DNA of 64,000 nt from Methylophilus aquaticus (GTDB lineage: Bacteria > Pseudomonadota > Gammaproteobacteria > Burkholderiales > Methylophilaceae), in assembly GCF_030769565.1 (NCBI RefSeq), contig NZ_JAVCAP010000015.1, forward strand, positions 28,703-92,702. The letters are read 5' to 3'. Under the pieces are notes generated by a model, which made no database searches, was not told the DNA's origin, and worked only from the letters and a program-made list of their open reading frames with translations. Positions within the stretch are counted from its first letter, which is position 1. Every line of letters begins with the position of its first letter. Positions 26,202 to 33,779 of the stretch are shown here, piece after piece. The position numbers were made by a program, and so were the translations under genes.

Positions 26202-27719
26202 ATGACTTTTAAATTAGCCGCCATGACTGTGGCGATTTCCCTGGCTTTACCTTCACTGGCGCATGCCAGCCCTTCATTGATTGCGTTAGGCACCTTGTCT
26301 GGCAGCACTGATTTATCCTCTTTTTCTGGCATGCTTGAAAATGGTGTAGACCAGCAAAACGTATTGGGCGGTATGGGTTCAGGCCTGGCCTGGGCCGGTG
26401 GCAACACCTTCCTGGCATTGCCTGATCGCGGCCCCAATGCTGCCACCTACAATCCGCTGGTAGACAACACCACCTCTTATATTTCGCGCTTTCAAACCTT
26501 GAAGCTCGACTTGACTCAGACATTCAATGCAGGCAGCTACAGTTACAGCCTGACCCCAACCCTCACCGGCACCACACTGCTTTACAGCAACACGGCCCTC
26601 AACTATGGCACTGGTGCAGCAGGCACGGGCGCTGTGGGCGGTAACAACTACACCTTGGGTAGCGGCGCCACCATCAACGCAGGTAAATATTATTTCAATG
26701 GCCGTTCTGACAACTTTTTAGCAGGCAGCAACTCCAGCAACCCCGATAATGGCCGTTTCGACCCGGAGGCGATTCGTGTGTCTAATGACGGCAAAAGCGT
26801 GTACATCAGTGATGAATATGGCCCGTATGTGTACCAGTTTGACCGTGCAACAGGGGCAAGAACCAATGTCTACAGCTTGCCTGCTGCCTTTACTGCAAAC
26901 AATCTGAGCAGCCAGGGCGCCAATGAAATCAGCGGCAACAGCAGCGGCCGCGTGGCCAACAAAGGCATGGAAGGTCTGGCGATTACGCCTGATGGCACCA
27001 CACTGGTCGGGTTTGAGCAAAGCCCGCTGATTCAGGATGGCGGTGATGGTGGCCGTGCCAACCGCCTGGTGACAATAGACACACAAACCGGCGCCACCAA
27101 GCAGTATGTATTTGATAACTATCTGTCGGAAAAAAGCAAATCCTACAATAGCAGCGAGATTCTGGCCGTGAATGACCATACCTTTCTGGTGCTGGAACGC
27201 GATGGCAAAGGGCTGGGCGACGACTCCAAGGCCGATGTCAAACGCATCTACAAGATCGACTTGAATGATGCCAACGGTGACGGCGTCAGTGGCGATCAGG
27301 CGGTGGATATCGGCGCATTGAATGGCGGTGCAGGCATTAGCGGCCAGGCCAACCTGTTGGGCTATGCCGTACAAAAAACATTGTTTCTTGATTTGAAATC
27401 TGCGCTGACTGCGGCGGGCATTGCCAATACCAATATCCCGTCAAAACTGGAAGGCATAACCTTCGGGCAAGATATTACCGAAGGTGGCGTGCTTTACCAT
27501 ACATTATACGTTGCGAATGACAATGACTTCCTGCCGGGCACGTCTGGCACCAACAATTTTTTTGTGTTCAAGTTTACCGATGCGGACCTGAATGGCAGCG
27601 TATTTACCAACCAGGCGATCACCGCATCGGCTGTGCCAGAACCTGAAAATGCAGCGCTATTGCTCACTGGCCTGGCGTGCATTGCCGGGGTTGCACGCCG
27701 ACGCAAACAGCACGCTTAA
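26202..27719 (+). CDS. Exported phytase-like esterase domain protein with PEP-CTERM signal
   Basis: This 505-residue protein has a signal peptide (MTFKLAAMTVAISLALPSLAHA) and ends in a PEP-CTERM sorting signal: VPEPENAALL, a hydrophobic stretch and a final RRRK. The middle matches the family annotated as 'esterase-like activity of phytase', a beta-propeller-like fold. Typical segments are ALPDRGPNA, FDPEAIRVSNDGKSVYISDE, NKGMEGLAITPDGTTLVGF and FLVLERDGKG. PEP-CTERM proteins are processed by an exosortase and are usually found with extracellular polysaccharide systems; no exosortase gene is in the window. GGAG lies 7 nt before the ATG. The substrate is unknown, since phytase activity has been shown only for some relatives. 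A strong terminator follows. Confidence 0.88.
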   Translation: MTFKLAAMTVAISLALPSLAHASPSLIALGTLSGSTDLSSFSGMLENGVDQQNVLGGMGSGLAWAGGNTFLALPDRGPNAATYNPLVDNTTSYISRFQTLKLDLTQTFNAGSYSYSLTPTLTGTTLLYSNTALNYGTGAAGTGAVGGNNYTLGSGATINAGKYYFNGRSDNFLAGSNSSNPDNGRFDPEAIRVSNDGKSVYISDEYGPYVYQFDRATGARTNVYSLPAAFTANNLSSQGANEISGNSSGRVANKGMEGLAITPDGTTLVGFEQSPLIQDGGDGGRANRLVTIDTQTGATKQYVFDNYLSEKSKSYNSSEILAVNDHTFLVLERDGKGLGDDSKADVKRIYKIDLNDANGDGVSGDQAVDIGALNGGAGISGQANLLGYAVQKTLFLDLKSALTAAGIANTNIPSKLEGITFGQDITEGGVLYHTLYVANDNDFLPGTSGTNNFFVFKFTDADLNGSVFTNQAITASAVPEPENAALLLTGLACIAGVARRRKQHA

Positions 27720-27749
27720 CGGGTTTCTGATTTTAAGTAGCACATATAG

Positions 27750-27778
27750 ACAGCATGGCGCAACCCATGCTGTTTTTT
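27750..27778 (+). terminator. Intrinsic terminator after the PEP-CTERM gene
   Basis: A 9-bp stem (ACAGCATGG with CCATGCTGT, loop CGCAAC) is followed by six T. It may also limit minus-strand transcription arriving from the photolyase-like gene, whose stop is 20 nt away. Confidence 0.8.
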
Positions 27779-27798
27779 ATTGTGATCTGGCGGTTGAT

Positions 27799-29055
27799 TT
27801 AACCGTTTTCTGTCTGCTGCATGATGTCAGGCCCGGCCTTTTTCCAGTAACGGCTAAAGCGCATGAGGTCATGCGACTCTAATACCCTGGCCGTGAGCGC
27901 AGGTTCGGTTTGCCACTCTACCGGCCAGCCAGCAACCGCCTGTTTCAGCAACGGTTGCGGTGTCTCTTGCGTGACGATGCTGCTGGCACCCAGGTGACTG
28001 AATACCTCGGCTGTATTGCCTGCCCAGGTCTCTACATTGGGCATTTCTACCAGGCAATCGGCCATAAACTGCAGGCGTTTGCGCGGCCAGTGGCCGTATA
28101 GCTGCGGGTCGAACACAAAGACGCTTGGGCGGCCATCGGTTTGCAAAGGATGGGTGGGCGATAGGATTTCATCGTGCACCCAGATCATGGCCTGGCTACC
28201 TGCACTAGACATGCGCCGCGCCGGAGGTGCTGTAAGCGTAGATGCTTTGCTTGAAGCCTCAAGCATGATGGGCGTGGGTACCGCATCGGGCGTAAACAGG
28301 GTGTGCTCCAGCGTGGCATAGTCGGCATCAAACGGGCAGCGGACTTTGCACTGCTGGCAATAGCGCTCACCGCCAAATTGCTGCATGCTTTCACGATTGA
28401 AGAAATACGGCTTGTGGCTAAAACTGGACGCCACCCATTGCCAGGAAAGATGGTTGGAGGCCAGGTTACCATCCAGCAAAAGCGCCTCGAACCAGTCCGC
28501 GGCCTCACGCCAATCCACTTTGAGCCAGTGTACCAGGTAGGCGGCAAACCACATGCGGGCATGGTTATGCACATACCCATCGCGCACCAAGTCACGCACC
28601 ACTTCGTCCATACACACCAGGCCGGTGATGCCCTGGGTGACATACGCAGGCAACGGGCGCTGGCCCAGCGGCACTTTTGGCACCTCCATTTCGTGCAAAA
28701 TGGCCTCACCATAGCGATGCCACACCTGCCGGAAATAGGCATGGTAAGCCAGCTCAGAAACCAGCTTGGCTGAGGCGGCGCCAAACCGCGTCAAGATGTC
28801 GCTGATCACCTCCTGCAAGCTGAGGCAGCCATGGCGGATATAAGGCGATAAATGGGTCACCGCCCCAGACAAATGATTGCGTGTCCTGGCGTAGGCCTGC
28901 GCATCTGCGGCGGCTAGCAGGGCCAATGCAGCAGCGCGACCGCCCTGCCATTCTGCGCCCAGGTCCGGCCCGGCCGCATCTGGAAACAGCGTGTCGATTT
29001 GCTGCAGGCGCTCCTCACGTGCAGTGGCGAGTTTGATATGCGTTATGGTTTTCAT
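27799..29055 (-). CDS. Photolyase/cryptochrome-like protein with apparently permuted domain order
   Basis: This 418-residue protein resembles DNA photolyases, but its parts are in the opposite order. Residues ~55-230 look like the helical FAD-binding domain: THLSPYIRHGCLS, ELAYHAYFRQVW, MDEVVRDLVRDGYVHNHARM and LLLDGNLASNHLSWQW. After a linker, residues ~289-405 resemble the alpha/beta domain that normally comes first: MIWVHDEILSP, PSVFVFDPQLY, KRLQFMADCLVEM and HLGASSIVTQETP. A CxxCxxxC motif (C233, C236, C240) follows the FAD part. The ATG at 29055 has an AAGGG-type site upstream; a longer ORF to 29307 runs through the divergent NfeD gene and is rejected. Repair or light-sensing activity cannot be inferred safely. 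Confidence 0.7.
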   Translation of the reverse strand: MKTITHIKLATAREERLQQIDTLFPDAAGPDLGAEWQGGRAAALALLAAADAQAYARTRNHLSGAVTHLSPYIRHGCLSLQEVISDILTRFGAASAKLVSELAYHAYFRQVWHRYGEAILHEMEVPKVPLGQRPLPAYVTQGITGLVCMDEVVRDLVRDGYVHNHARMWFAAYLVHWLKVDWREAADWFEALLLDGNLASNHLSWQWVASSFSHKPYFFNRESMQQFGGERYCQQCKVRCPFDADYATLEHTLFTPDAVPTPIMLEASSKASTLTAPPARRMSSAGSQAMIWVHDEILSPTHPLQTDGRPSVFVFDPQLYGHWPRKRLQFMADCLVEMPNVETWAGNTAEVFSHLGASSIVTQETPQPLLKQAVAGWPVEWQTEPALTARVLESHDLMRFSRYWKKAGPDIMQQTENG

Positions 29056-29120
29056 CACACACCCTTTTGATTCAACTAATGATACTATGGCCTGCAAATT
29101 TAGTAAGGAAGGATTCGCGC

Positions 29121-29558
29121 ATGAACACGCTTTGGTGGTGGTGTGGCCTGGGCCTGGTGCTGTTATGCCTGGAAATGACGAGCGGTACCCTGTATTTTTT
29201 ATGGTTAGGCATTGCGGCCCTCGTGATGGCCATACTCTGTGGCGTGTTTCCCGACATGCCGCTGGCTTTGCAAGCGTTGAATTATGCAGTGTTGTCTGCC
29301 ATTGCACTGGCAGCCATGCGTAAATACGAAAAACACCGGCCTTCCATGCGTATCGGGCAGGCGCAAGGTGAAGAAATTGGCCGTGAAGGGGTGGTCATTG
29401 TCGCCATCGCCCCACAACAGCCTGGCAAAATCCGTTTTAGCCAGGGGGTGTTGGGCAGCAAAGAATGGACTGCCTATGCGGATACGCCGATTGCCGCAGA
29501 CCAGGCCGCCACGATTGTGGCGGTAGAGGGTAACAGCTTGCGCGTAGCCCCGCGCTAA
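29121..29558 (+). CDS. NfeD-like membrane protein
   Basis: This 145-residue protein has two or three hydrophobic segments in its first 70 residues (LWWWCGLGLVLLCLEMTSG, LGIAALVMAILCG) and then a soluble beta-barrel-like domain with GREGVVIVAIAPQQPGKIRF and VVAVEGNSLRVAPR, which is the OB-fold domain of NfeD proteins. NfeD works with SPFH/stomatin proteins in membrane quality control. The partner gene is 36 nt downstream, which supports the assignment. AAGGAAGG lies just upstream of the ATG at 29121. Confidence 0.87.
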   Translation: MNTLWWWCGLGLVLLCLEMTSGTLYFLWLGIAALVMAILCGVFPDMPLALQALNYAVLSAIALAAMRKYEKHRPSMRIGQAQGEEIGREGVVIVAIAPQQPGKIRFSQGVLGSKEWTAYADTPIAADQAATIVAVEGNSLRVAPR

Positions 29559-29594
29559 ACATTTAGTTCGCACTATTTATCACAGGGAGTGGTT

Positions 29595-30437
29595 ATGACC
29601 GGAGTCAGTTTTATTGTTATTGTGTTGGTGGTGATCGCCATTATCAAAGGCGTGCGTATCGTGCCGCAGGGCGAAGAGTGGGTCGTTGAACGGCTGGGTA
29701 AATTTGCGGGCATCCTGACACCAGGCCTGCATGTGATTAACCCGATTTTCAGCAATGTCAGCTATAAAGTTACTACCAAAGACATCATTCTGGATGTGCC
29801 AGAACAGGAAGTGATTACCCGTGACAATGCGGTGATTTTGGCAAATGCAGTGGCCTTTATCAAAGTGACCAATATTGAGCGCGCCGTCTATGGTATTGAA
29901 AACTTCAGGGAAGCCATGCGCAATATGGTGCAAACCAGCCTGCGTTCGATTATCGGCGGCATGGACTTGAATCAGGCCCTGACTTCGCGCGACCGCATCA
30001 AGGCCGAACTGAAAGAGGCGATTGCCGACGAGGCGCTGGACTGGGGCCTCACTGTAAAAAGTGTTGAAATTCAGGATATCAAACCCTCGAACAACATGCA
30101 GGAGGCCATGGAGCGGCAAGCTGCCGCAGAACGTGAGCGTGTGGCCGTCGTCACCGAGGCCGAAGGCGCCAAACAATCGCTGATTTTAAATGCCGAGGCC
30201 AGACTGGAAGCCGCACGCAAAGATGCCGAAGCACAAATGGTGGCGGCCAATGCCTCTGCCGAAGCCATTAAAATGATCGCTGAGGCGGTGAAAGAAAACA
30301 ACACCTCAGCCACCTTCCTGCTGGGTGACCGCTATATCCAGTCACTGCAAAAAATGGCCGACTCCAGTAACAGTAAATTGGTGGTGTTGCCGGGTGACAT
30401 CGTCAGTGCTGTCAAAAATCTGGTCGGCGGAAAGTAA
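29595..30437 (+). CDS. qmcA: SPFH-domain (stomatin/QmcA-type) membrane protein
   Basis: This 280-residue protein has an N-terminal transmembrane helix (SFIVIVLVVIAIIKG) followed by the SPFH domain (RIVPQGEEWVVERLGKFAGI, VINPIFSNVSYKVTTKDIILDV) and a long coiled-coil rich in Ala, Glu and Arg (AAAERERVAVVTEAEGAKQS). The family forms ring- or cage-like complexes on membranes and regulates FtsH and other proteases. The ATG at 29595 follows CAGGGA at 6 nt; a GTG at 29589 is in frame but less likely. NfeD precedes it, so the pair forms a functional unit. It converges with moeB 31 nt downstream. Confidence 0.87.
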   Translation: MTGVSFIVIVLVVIAIIKGVRIVPQGEEWVVERLGKFAGILTPGLHVINPIFSNVSYKVTTKDIILDVPEQEVITRDNAVILANAVAFIKVTNIERAVYGIENFREAMRNMVQTSLRSIIGGMDLNQALTSRDRIKAELKEAIADEALDWGLTVKSVEIQDIKPSNNMQEAMERQAAAERERVAVVTEAEGAKQSLILNAEARLEAARKDAEAQMVAANASAEAIKMIAEAVKENNTSATFLLGDRYIQSLQKMADSSNSKLVVLPGDIVSAVKNLVGGK

Positions 30438-30468
30438 TTAACGTTAAATTCTCTGCCTGACTGCCGTG

Positions 30469-31224
30469 TCAGGCAGGCGGATTTCCACACACTTTGCACG
30501 CCGGATCTTTCGACAATCTGATCGTCCGCCACTCGGCCGTCAACGCATCCAACAGTAACAGCCTGCCCTGCATGGTCTGGCCGATATGCAATAACAGCTT
30601 GATCGCTTCAGCCGCCTGCGCCGTGCCTATCATGCCTACCAGTGGCGCGAAAACCCCATTATCGGCACAGCGCAAGGCCTGGTCATCGCCCACATCTGGA
30701 TATAAGCAGTGATAGCAGGGCGTTTCAGCATGCCTGAAATCAAACACACTGAGCTGCCCCTCAAAACGAATGGCGGCGCCGGAGATCAGCGGCTTCTGTG
30801 CGGCAAAACATAGCCGGTTCAAGGTGTACCGGGTTTCAAAATTATCCGAGCAGTCAATCACCACATCCGCTTGTGCAATCAATGCGGAAAATACCTCTGG
30901 CGTCGCGCGTGTAGTCACTGTCTGGACCGCCACGTCAGGATTAAGCTGCGCAAGCGTGACCTTGGCAGATAAGGCTTTATTCATGCCTACCGAGGCGGTG
31001 GTATGTACGATCTGCCGTTGCAGATTGGTCAGATCCACCTGGTCAAAATCACAAATGGTCAACCTACCCACACCGGATGCTGCCAGATACAGGGCGACTG
31101 GCGCACCCAGCCCGCCCGCCCCCACAATCAGCGCATGGCTTTGCGTAAGCGTCTCCTGACCTGCATATTCAATTTGCGGCAACATAATATGCCGACTGTA
31201 ACGTAACAATAATTCGTCTTGCAT
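30469..31224 (-). CDS. moeB: MoeB/ThiF-type adenylyltransferase
   Basis: This 251-residue enzyme adenylates the C-terminus of a small sulfur carrier protein (MoaD or ThiS). It has the nucleotide-binding loop GAGGLGAPVALYLAASG, the DFDQVDLTNLQRQ segment, the catalytic-region cysteine in LRCADNGVFAPLVG, and two zinc CxxC motifs (CYHCLYP and CKVCG). There is no C-terminal rhodanese domain. The ATG at 31224 follows GGAAAG; the upstream extension to 31272 is unsupported. It starts 13 nt after the stop of the last pilus gene, so it may be transcribed with that operon, though it has no obvious functional tie to it. Confidence 0.88.
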   Translation of the reverse strand: MQDELLLRYSRHIMLPQIEYAGQETLTQSHALIVGAGGLGAPVALYLAASGVGRLTICDFDQVDLTNLQRQIVHTTASVGMNKALSAKVTLAQLNPDVAVQTVTTRATPEVFSALIAQADVVIDCSDNFETRYTLNRLCFAAQKPLISGAAIRFEGQLSVFDFRHAETPCYHCLYPDVGDDQALRCADNGVFAPLVGMIGTAQAAEAIKLLLHIGQTMQGRLLLLDALTAEWRTIRLSKDPACKVCGNPPA

Positions 31225-31237
31225 ACACTTTCCGTGG

Positions 31238-31987
31238 TTATGGCAGGCGCTGCGCCTGCACCATGGTGGCAATCAGCACCTTGGGCGAGAGCATGACCAG
31301 CACATCATCGTACACAGAGCCGGCAGCATGCTGCTGTGACTGATCGACAAAACTGGTGTCGCCATCTGCATTTTCAATTTCTGCGGCAGATTGAGCGGTG
31401 GCCATGGCATAAGCTTGCCCAGCCCCCGATTGTATGCCACCCAGCCCGTTTTCGCCATGCGACAGTACAATGGCAACAGGTCGGCTGGGGATACTGGTTG
31501 TGGCCCCGGTTTCTCCGCTGACCTCTATGCCACTGGCATTTTCGGCATGACTGATGGTGAACCGCACACCATGATGAGTAAACGTGCTATCTGCCCGATA
31601 GCGAAAAAAACGGCCCCAAGCATCTGTGGCTGGCACACTCAATTGCTGCCATGGCAACACGCCTTCATCTTTGTGACAGCTTTGGTTAGCCAATACATTT
31701 TCCCAGCCATCCGGTGGCATATCCGTATCCGGGCACGGCAGATAATGCATGATCACCGCATGCCCGAGCAATGCCTGCTGCGCGATTTGCAGGCGCTGCT
31801 CGGTCTCACGGTAAGCCGCTTGCGACAGATGCATACGCAGTGGTGTGATTAGCCAGCCACTCAGCAAGCTTAAAATCACCACGGCAATTGCGAGCTCCAG
31901 CAATGTAAAACCTTGCAGCATCTGCCTGCCATTGAACCGTGTGCGGCGTTGAGCACTGGCTGGCGCTTGATCATATGCATTGCTCAT
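31238..31987 (-). CDS. Prepilin-like protein with type IV methylation motif
   Basis: This 249-residue protein has a class III signal: a basic leader of ~25 residues, then GFTLLELAIAVVILSLL with the conserved Gly cut site and Glu at +5. It is therefore a pilin or pseudopilin cleaved by a prepilin peptidase. The C-terminal domain contains CPDTDMPPDGWENV and a segment LPWQQLSVPATDAWGRFFRY, which resembles pseudopilins of MSHA-like or type II systems. Four bases overlap with the upstream gene. It is larger than a typical major pilin (150-170 residues), so it is more likely a minor or tip subunit. Confidence 0.8.
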   Translation of the reverse strand: MSNAYDQAPASAQRRTRFNGRQMLQGFTLLELAIAVVILSLLSGWLITPLRMHLSQAAYRETEQRLQIAQQALLGHAVIMHYLPCPDTDMPPDGWENVLANQSCHKDEGVLPWQQLSVPATDAWGRFFRYRADSTFTHHGVRFTISHAENASGIEVSGETGATTSIPSRPVAIVLSHGENGLGGIQSGAGQAYAMATAQSAAEIENADGDTSFVDQSQQHAAGSVYDDVLVMLSPKVLIATMVQAQRLP

Positions 31988-33174
31988 GGCGCAATCACCG
32001 TATCAATGCTGTCGTTGGCTACTGCGGTGGACAATGCCACCGTACCCGGCGCCAAAGACTGAAAGGTAGCCGCTTCAACATAATGGGCAAGCACGCTTTT
32101 TTCAGCCGCTGTTTGACGCGATTGTCCAGGCAACGGCTCTCCGGCGACCACCAGTTGCGCGCCACCAGCGTGCGGCCAATAAAACACTTGCTCACGCCAG
32201 CCATTTTGCTGAAACCAGTGGTGAGTGGCATCACCATCCAGTATATGTTGTGCTGCCAGCGGCCAATGTGCCTGATAATCCAGCGGGAAACGCCCAATAG
32301 AAGAGGCAGATGACAAACAACTGCCCGCACTCAGGCTGGATTTTCCCAAACAGGCAGAATCTGTGATCTCGGCTGGCGTTGGCAATATGCTGCAAGACGA
32401 GGCGTTACAATTCAAGGCGCGCTTCAATTCAAACATGACCTGTTGCTGCATTGCTCGATGCATCCGCGTTGCGGTGACTGGCCACACAATATCATTAAAA
32501 TTGCCCGATGGTTGCGCTGCGACAAACCCGAGAGTGCTGGCTTCAATTGCACCAGCATTGTCTAACGTGGCAGCCATATCCAGATAGTTTTTAGCAATAT
32601 CACTTTGTTGCGGCTTACGCTGTTGCAACCAGCCATCACTTCTGGTCAACGGTTGCATGGGTGCAATTAATACTGCCACAACCGCCTGTACTTGAGGGAT
32701 GTCCAGTGCGGGAAACTCTGCATTCAGTACATACCAGCTTCCAGGTGCCTCTGTATTTAAAGGCAGTACCCGCGGATTATTTTTATAGGCCTCCGAAACG
32801 GCATACCATAGACGCTCGCCACTTGCATCGCGCACATCGCCTAATCCCAATGTTTTCCATGGCAATCGTCCAAGGCGAGTACCCACTCCGCTACAACTGC
32901 TTTCTGCAACACCATCATTGTTTCGGTCAGGGCAGGGTAAATCTCCGGGGCGCGGGCAATTTAATGCACATTGCGTGGTCCCCAATGGCTGCATGGCATA
33001 GGCCAGCAAGGCTTGCTCAGCGTTAGCAAGCATGGTCAATGTTTGCAGTCTGGCCTGCTGCTTGGGGTTTCTGGCAGATAAAACATTGCTCAGGGTAAGT
33101 AGCATCGCAGTTGAAAGCATGAACAACAGGATCCAGACAACGACACCGTTTTGCATGTCACGGGATACGCTCAC
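31984..33174 (-). CDS. Large pilin-like protein of an MSHA-like operon
   Basis: This 396-residue protein has one N-terminal transmembrane helix (VVVWILLFMLSTAMLLTLSNV) without a clear prepilin cleavage Gly. A long exported domain follows, containing NCPRPGDLPCPDRNNDGVAESSCSG with several cysteines and a calcium-like DRNNDG loop. It resembles large minor pilins or PilX/GspK-like components in position and layout, but I do not recognise a named family. The reading frame overlaps its neighbours by 4 nt on both sides, so it is translationally coupled to the pilus genes. Confidence 0.6.
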   Translation of the reverse strand: MSVSRDMQNGVVVWILLFMLSTAMLLTLSNVLSARNPKQQARLQTLTMLANAEQALLAYAMQPLGTTQCALNCPRPGDLPCPDRNNDGVAESSCSGVGTRLGRLPWKTLGLGDVRDASGERLWYAVSEAYKNNPRVLPLNTEAPGSWYVLNAEFPALDIPQVQAVVAVLIAPMQPLTRSDGWLQQRKPQQSDIAKNYLDMAATLDNAGAIEASTLGFVAAQPSGNFNDIVWPVTATRMHRAMQQQVMFELKRALNCNASSCSILPTPAEITDSACLGKSSLSAGSCLSSASSIGRFPLDYQAHWPLAAQHILDGDATHHWFQQNGWREQVFYWPHAGGAQLVVAGEPLPGQSRQTAAEKSVLAHYVEAATFQSLAPGTVALSTAVANDSIDTVIAP

Positions 33175-33779
33175 CGCGCCTCGCTTTGCGTTGACTCGTC
33201 AAAGGGCAAATGCATCCAGTGCAACAAGCATTGCGACTCAACTGCCGTTTGATTGTCGGACAAAATCCACGTGCACTCTCTGACAATCAGGGCTTCAGCA
33301 TAATATTCCTGTAATTGCTGCAACCATTGCAGCAATTCAGCTTCATGCATACCAACACTGGAAATCACCGCAGGCGTGATCTGCAATCCCAAAGGCGCTG
33401 GCAAGCGTGGCGCTGGCCAATGTTGGCTAGCATCATACAAAGTACTCTTCAGTGTATAACGCACATGTGGTAATCGAGATACTTGCTGTATCTGATAAGT
33501 GGCATCTTGCCAGGCTAGCGGGTCAGCGGTTGCGCTGAGGCCAATTTCCCGCCAATGCTGTGCGCGCTGCTGATAAAAGGTATACAACTGCCCGTGTTGC
33601 TGCGTCTGGCGAGTATGCGCCTGTTGTTGCAGCAGATGTACATTCAGCTGCACCAGTTGCTGCCTGGTTCCCAGCAAGCGTTGCAGAGCAACAACATTGC
33701 CAGCCACAGCGAGCAATGTAACCAGCAACCAGATACCCAGTGGCCAACGTAATGCAACCAACACCGAATGCCCGCTCAT
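33171..33779 (-). CDS. PilO/GspM-like inner-membrane protein
   Basis: This 202-residue protein has one N-terminal transmembrane helix (LGIWLLVTLLAVAGNVVAL), a coiled-coil rich in Gln and Leu (QLVQLNVHLLQQQAHTRQTQQ), and a C-terminal domain of mixed beta and helix. That layout is that of PilO, GspM or MshJ, the alignment-complex protein of type IV pili and type II secretion. Sequence identity with these families is generally low, so the assignment rests mainly on position and architecture. It lies directly after the PilM/GspL-like gene with a 4-nt overlap. Confidence 0.6.
   Translation of the reverse strand: MSGHSVLVALRWPLGIWLLVTLLAVAGNVVALQRLLGTRQQLVQLNVHLLQQQAHTRQTQQHGQLYTFYQQRAQHWREIGLSATADPLAWQDATYQIQQVSRLPHVRYTLKSTLYDASQHWPAPRLPAPLGLQITPAVISSVGMHEAELLQWLQQLQEYYAEALIVRECTWILSDNQTAVESQCLLHWMHLPFDESTQSEAR

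Noticed and set aside
29056..29307. N-terminal extension of the photolyase-like gene
   Set aside because: The extra 84 codons run through the divergent NfeD gene start and show no photolyase features.
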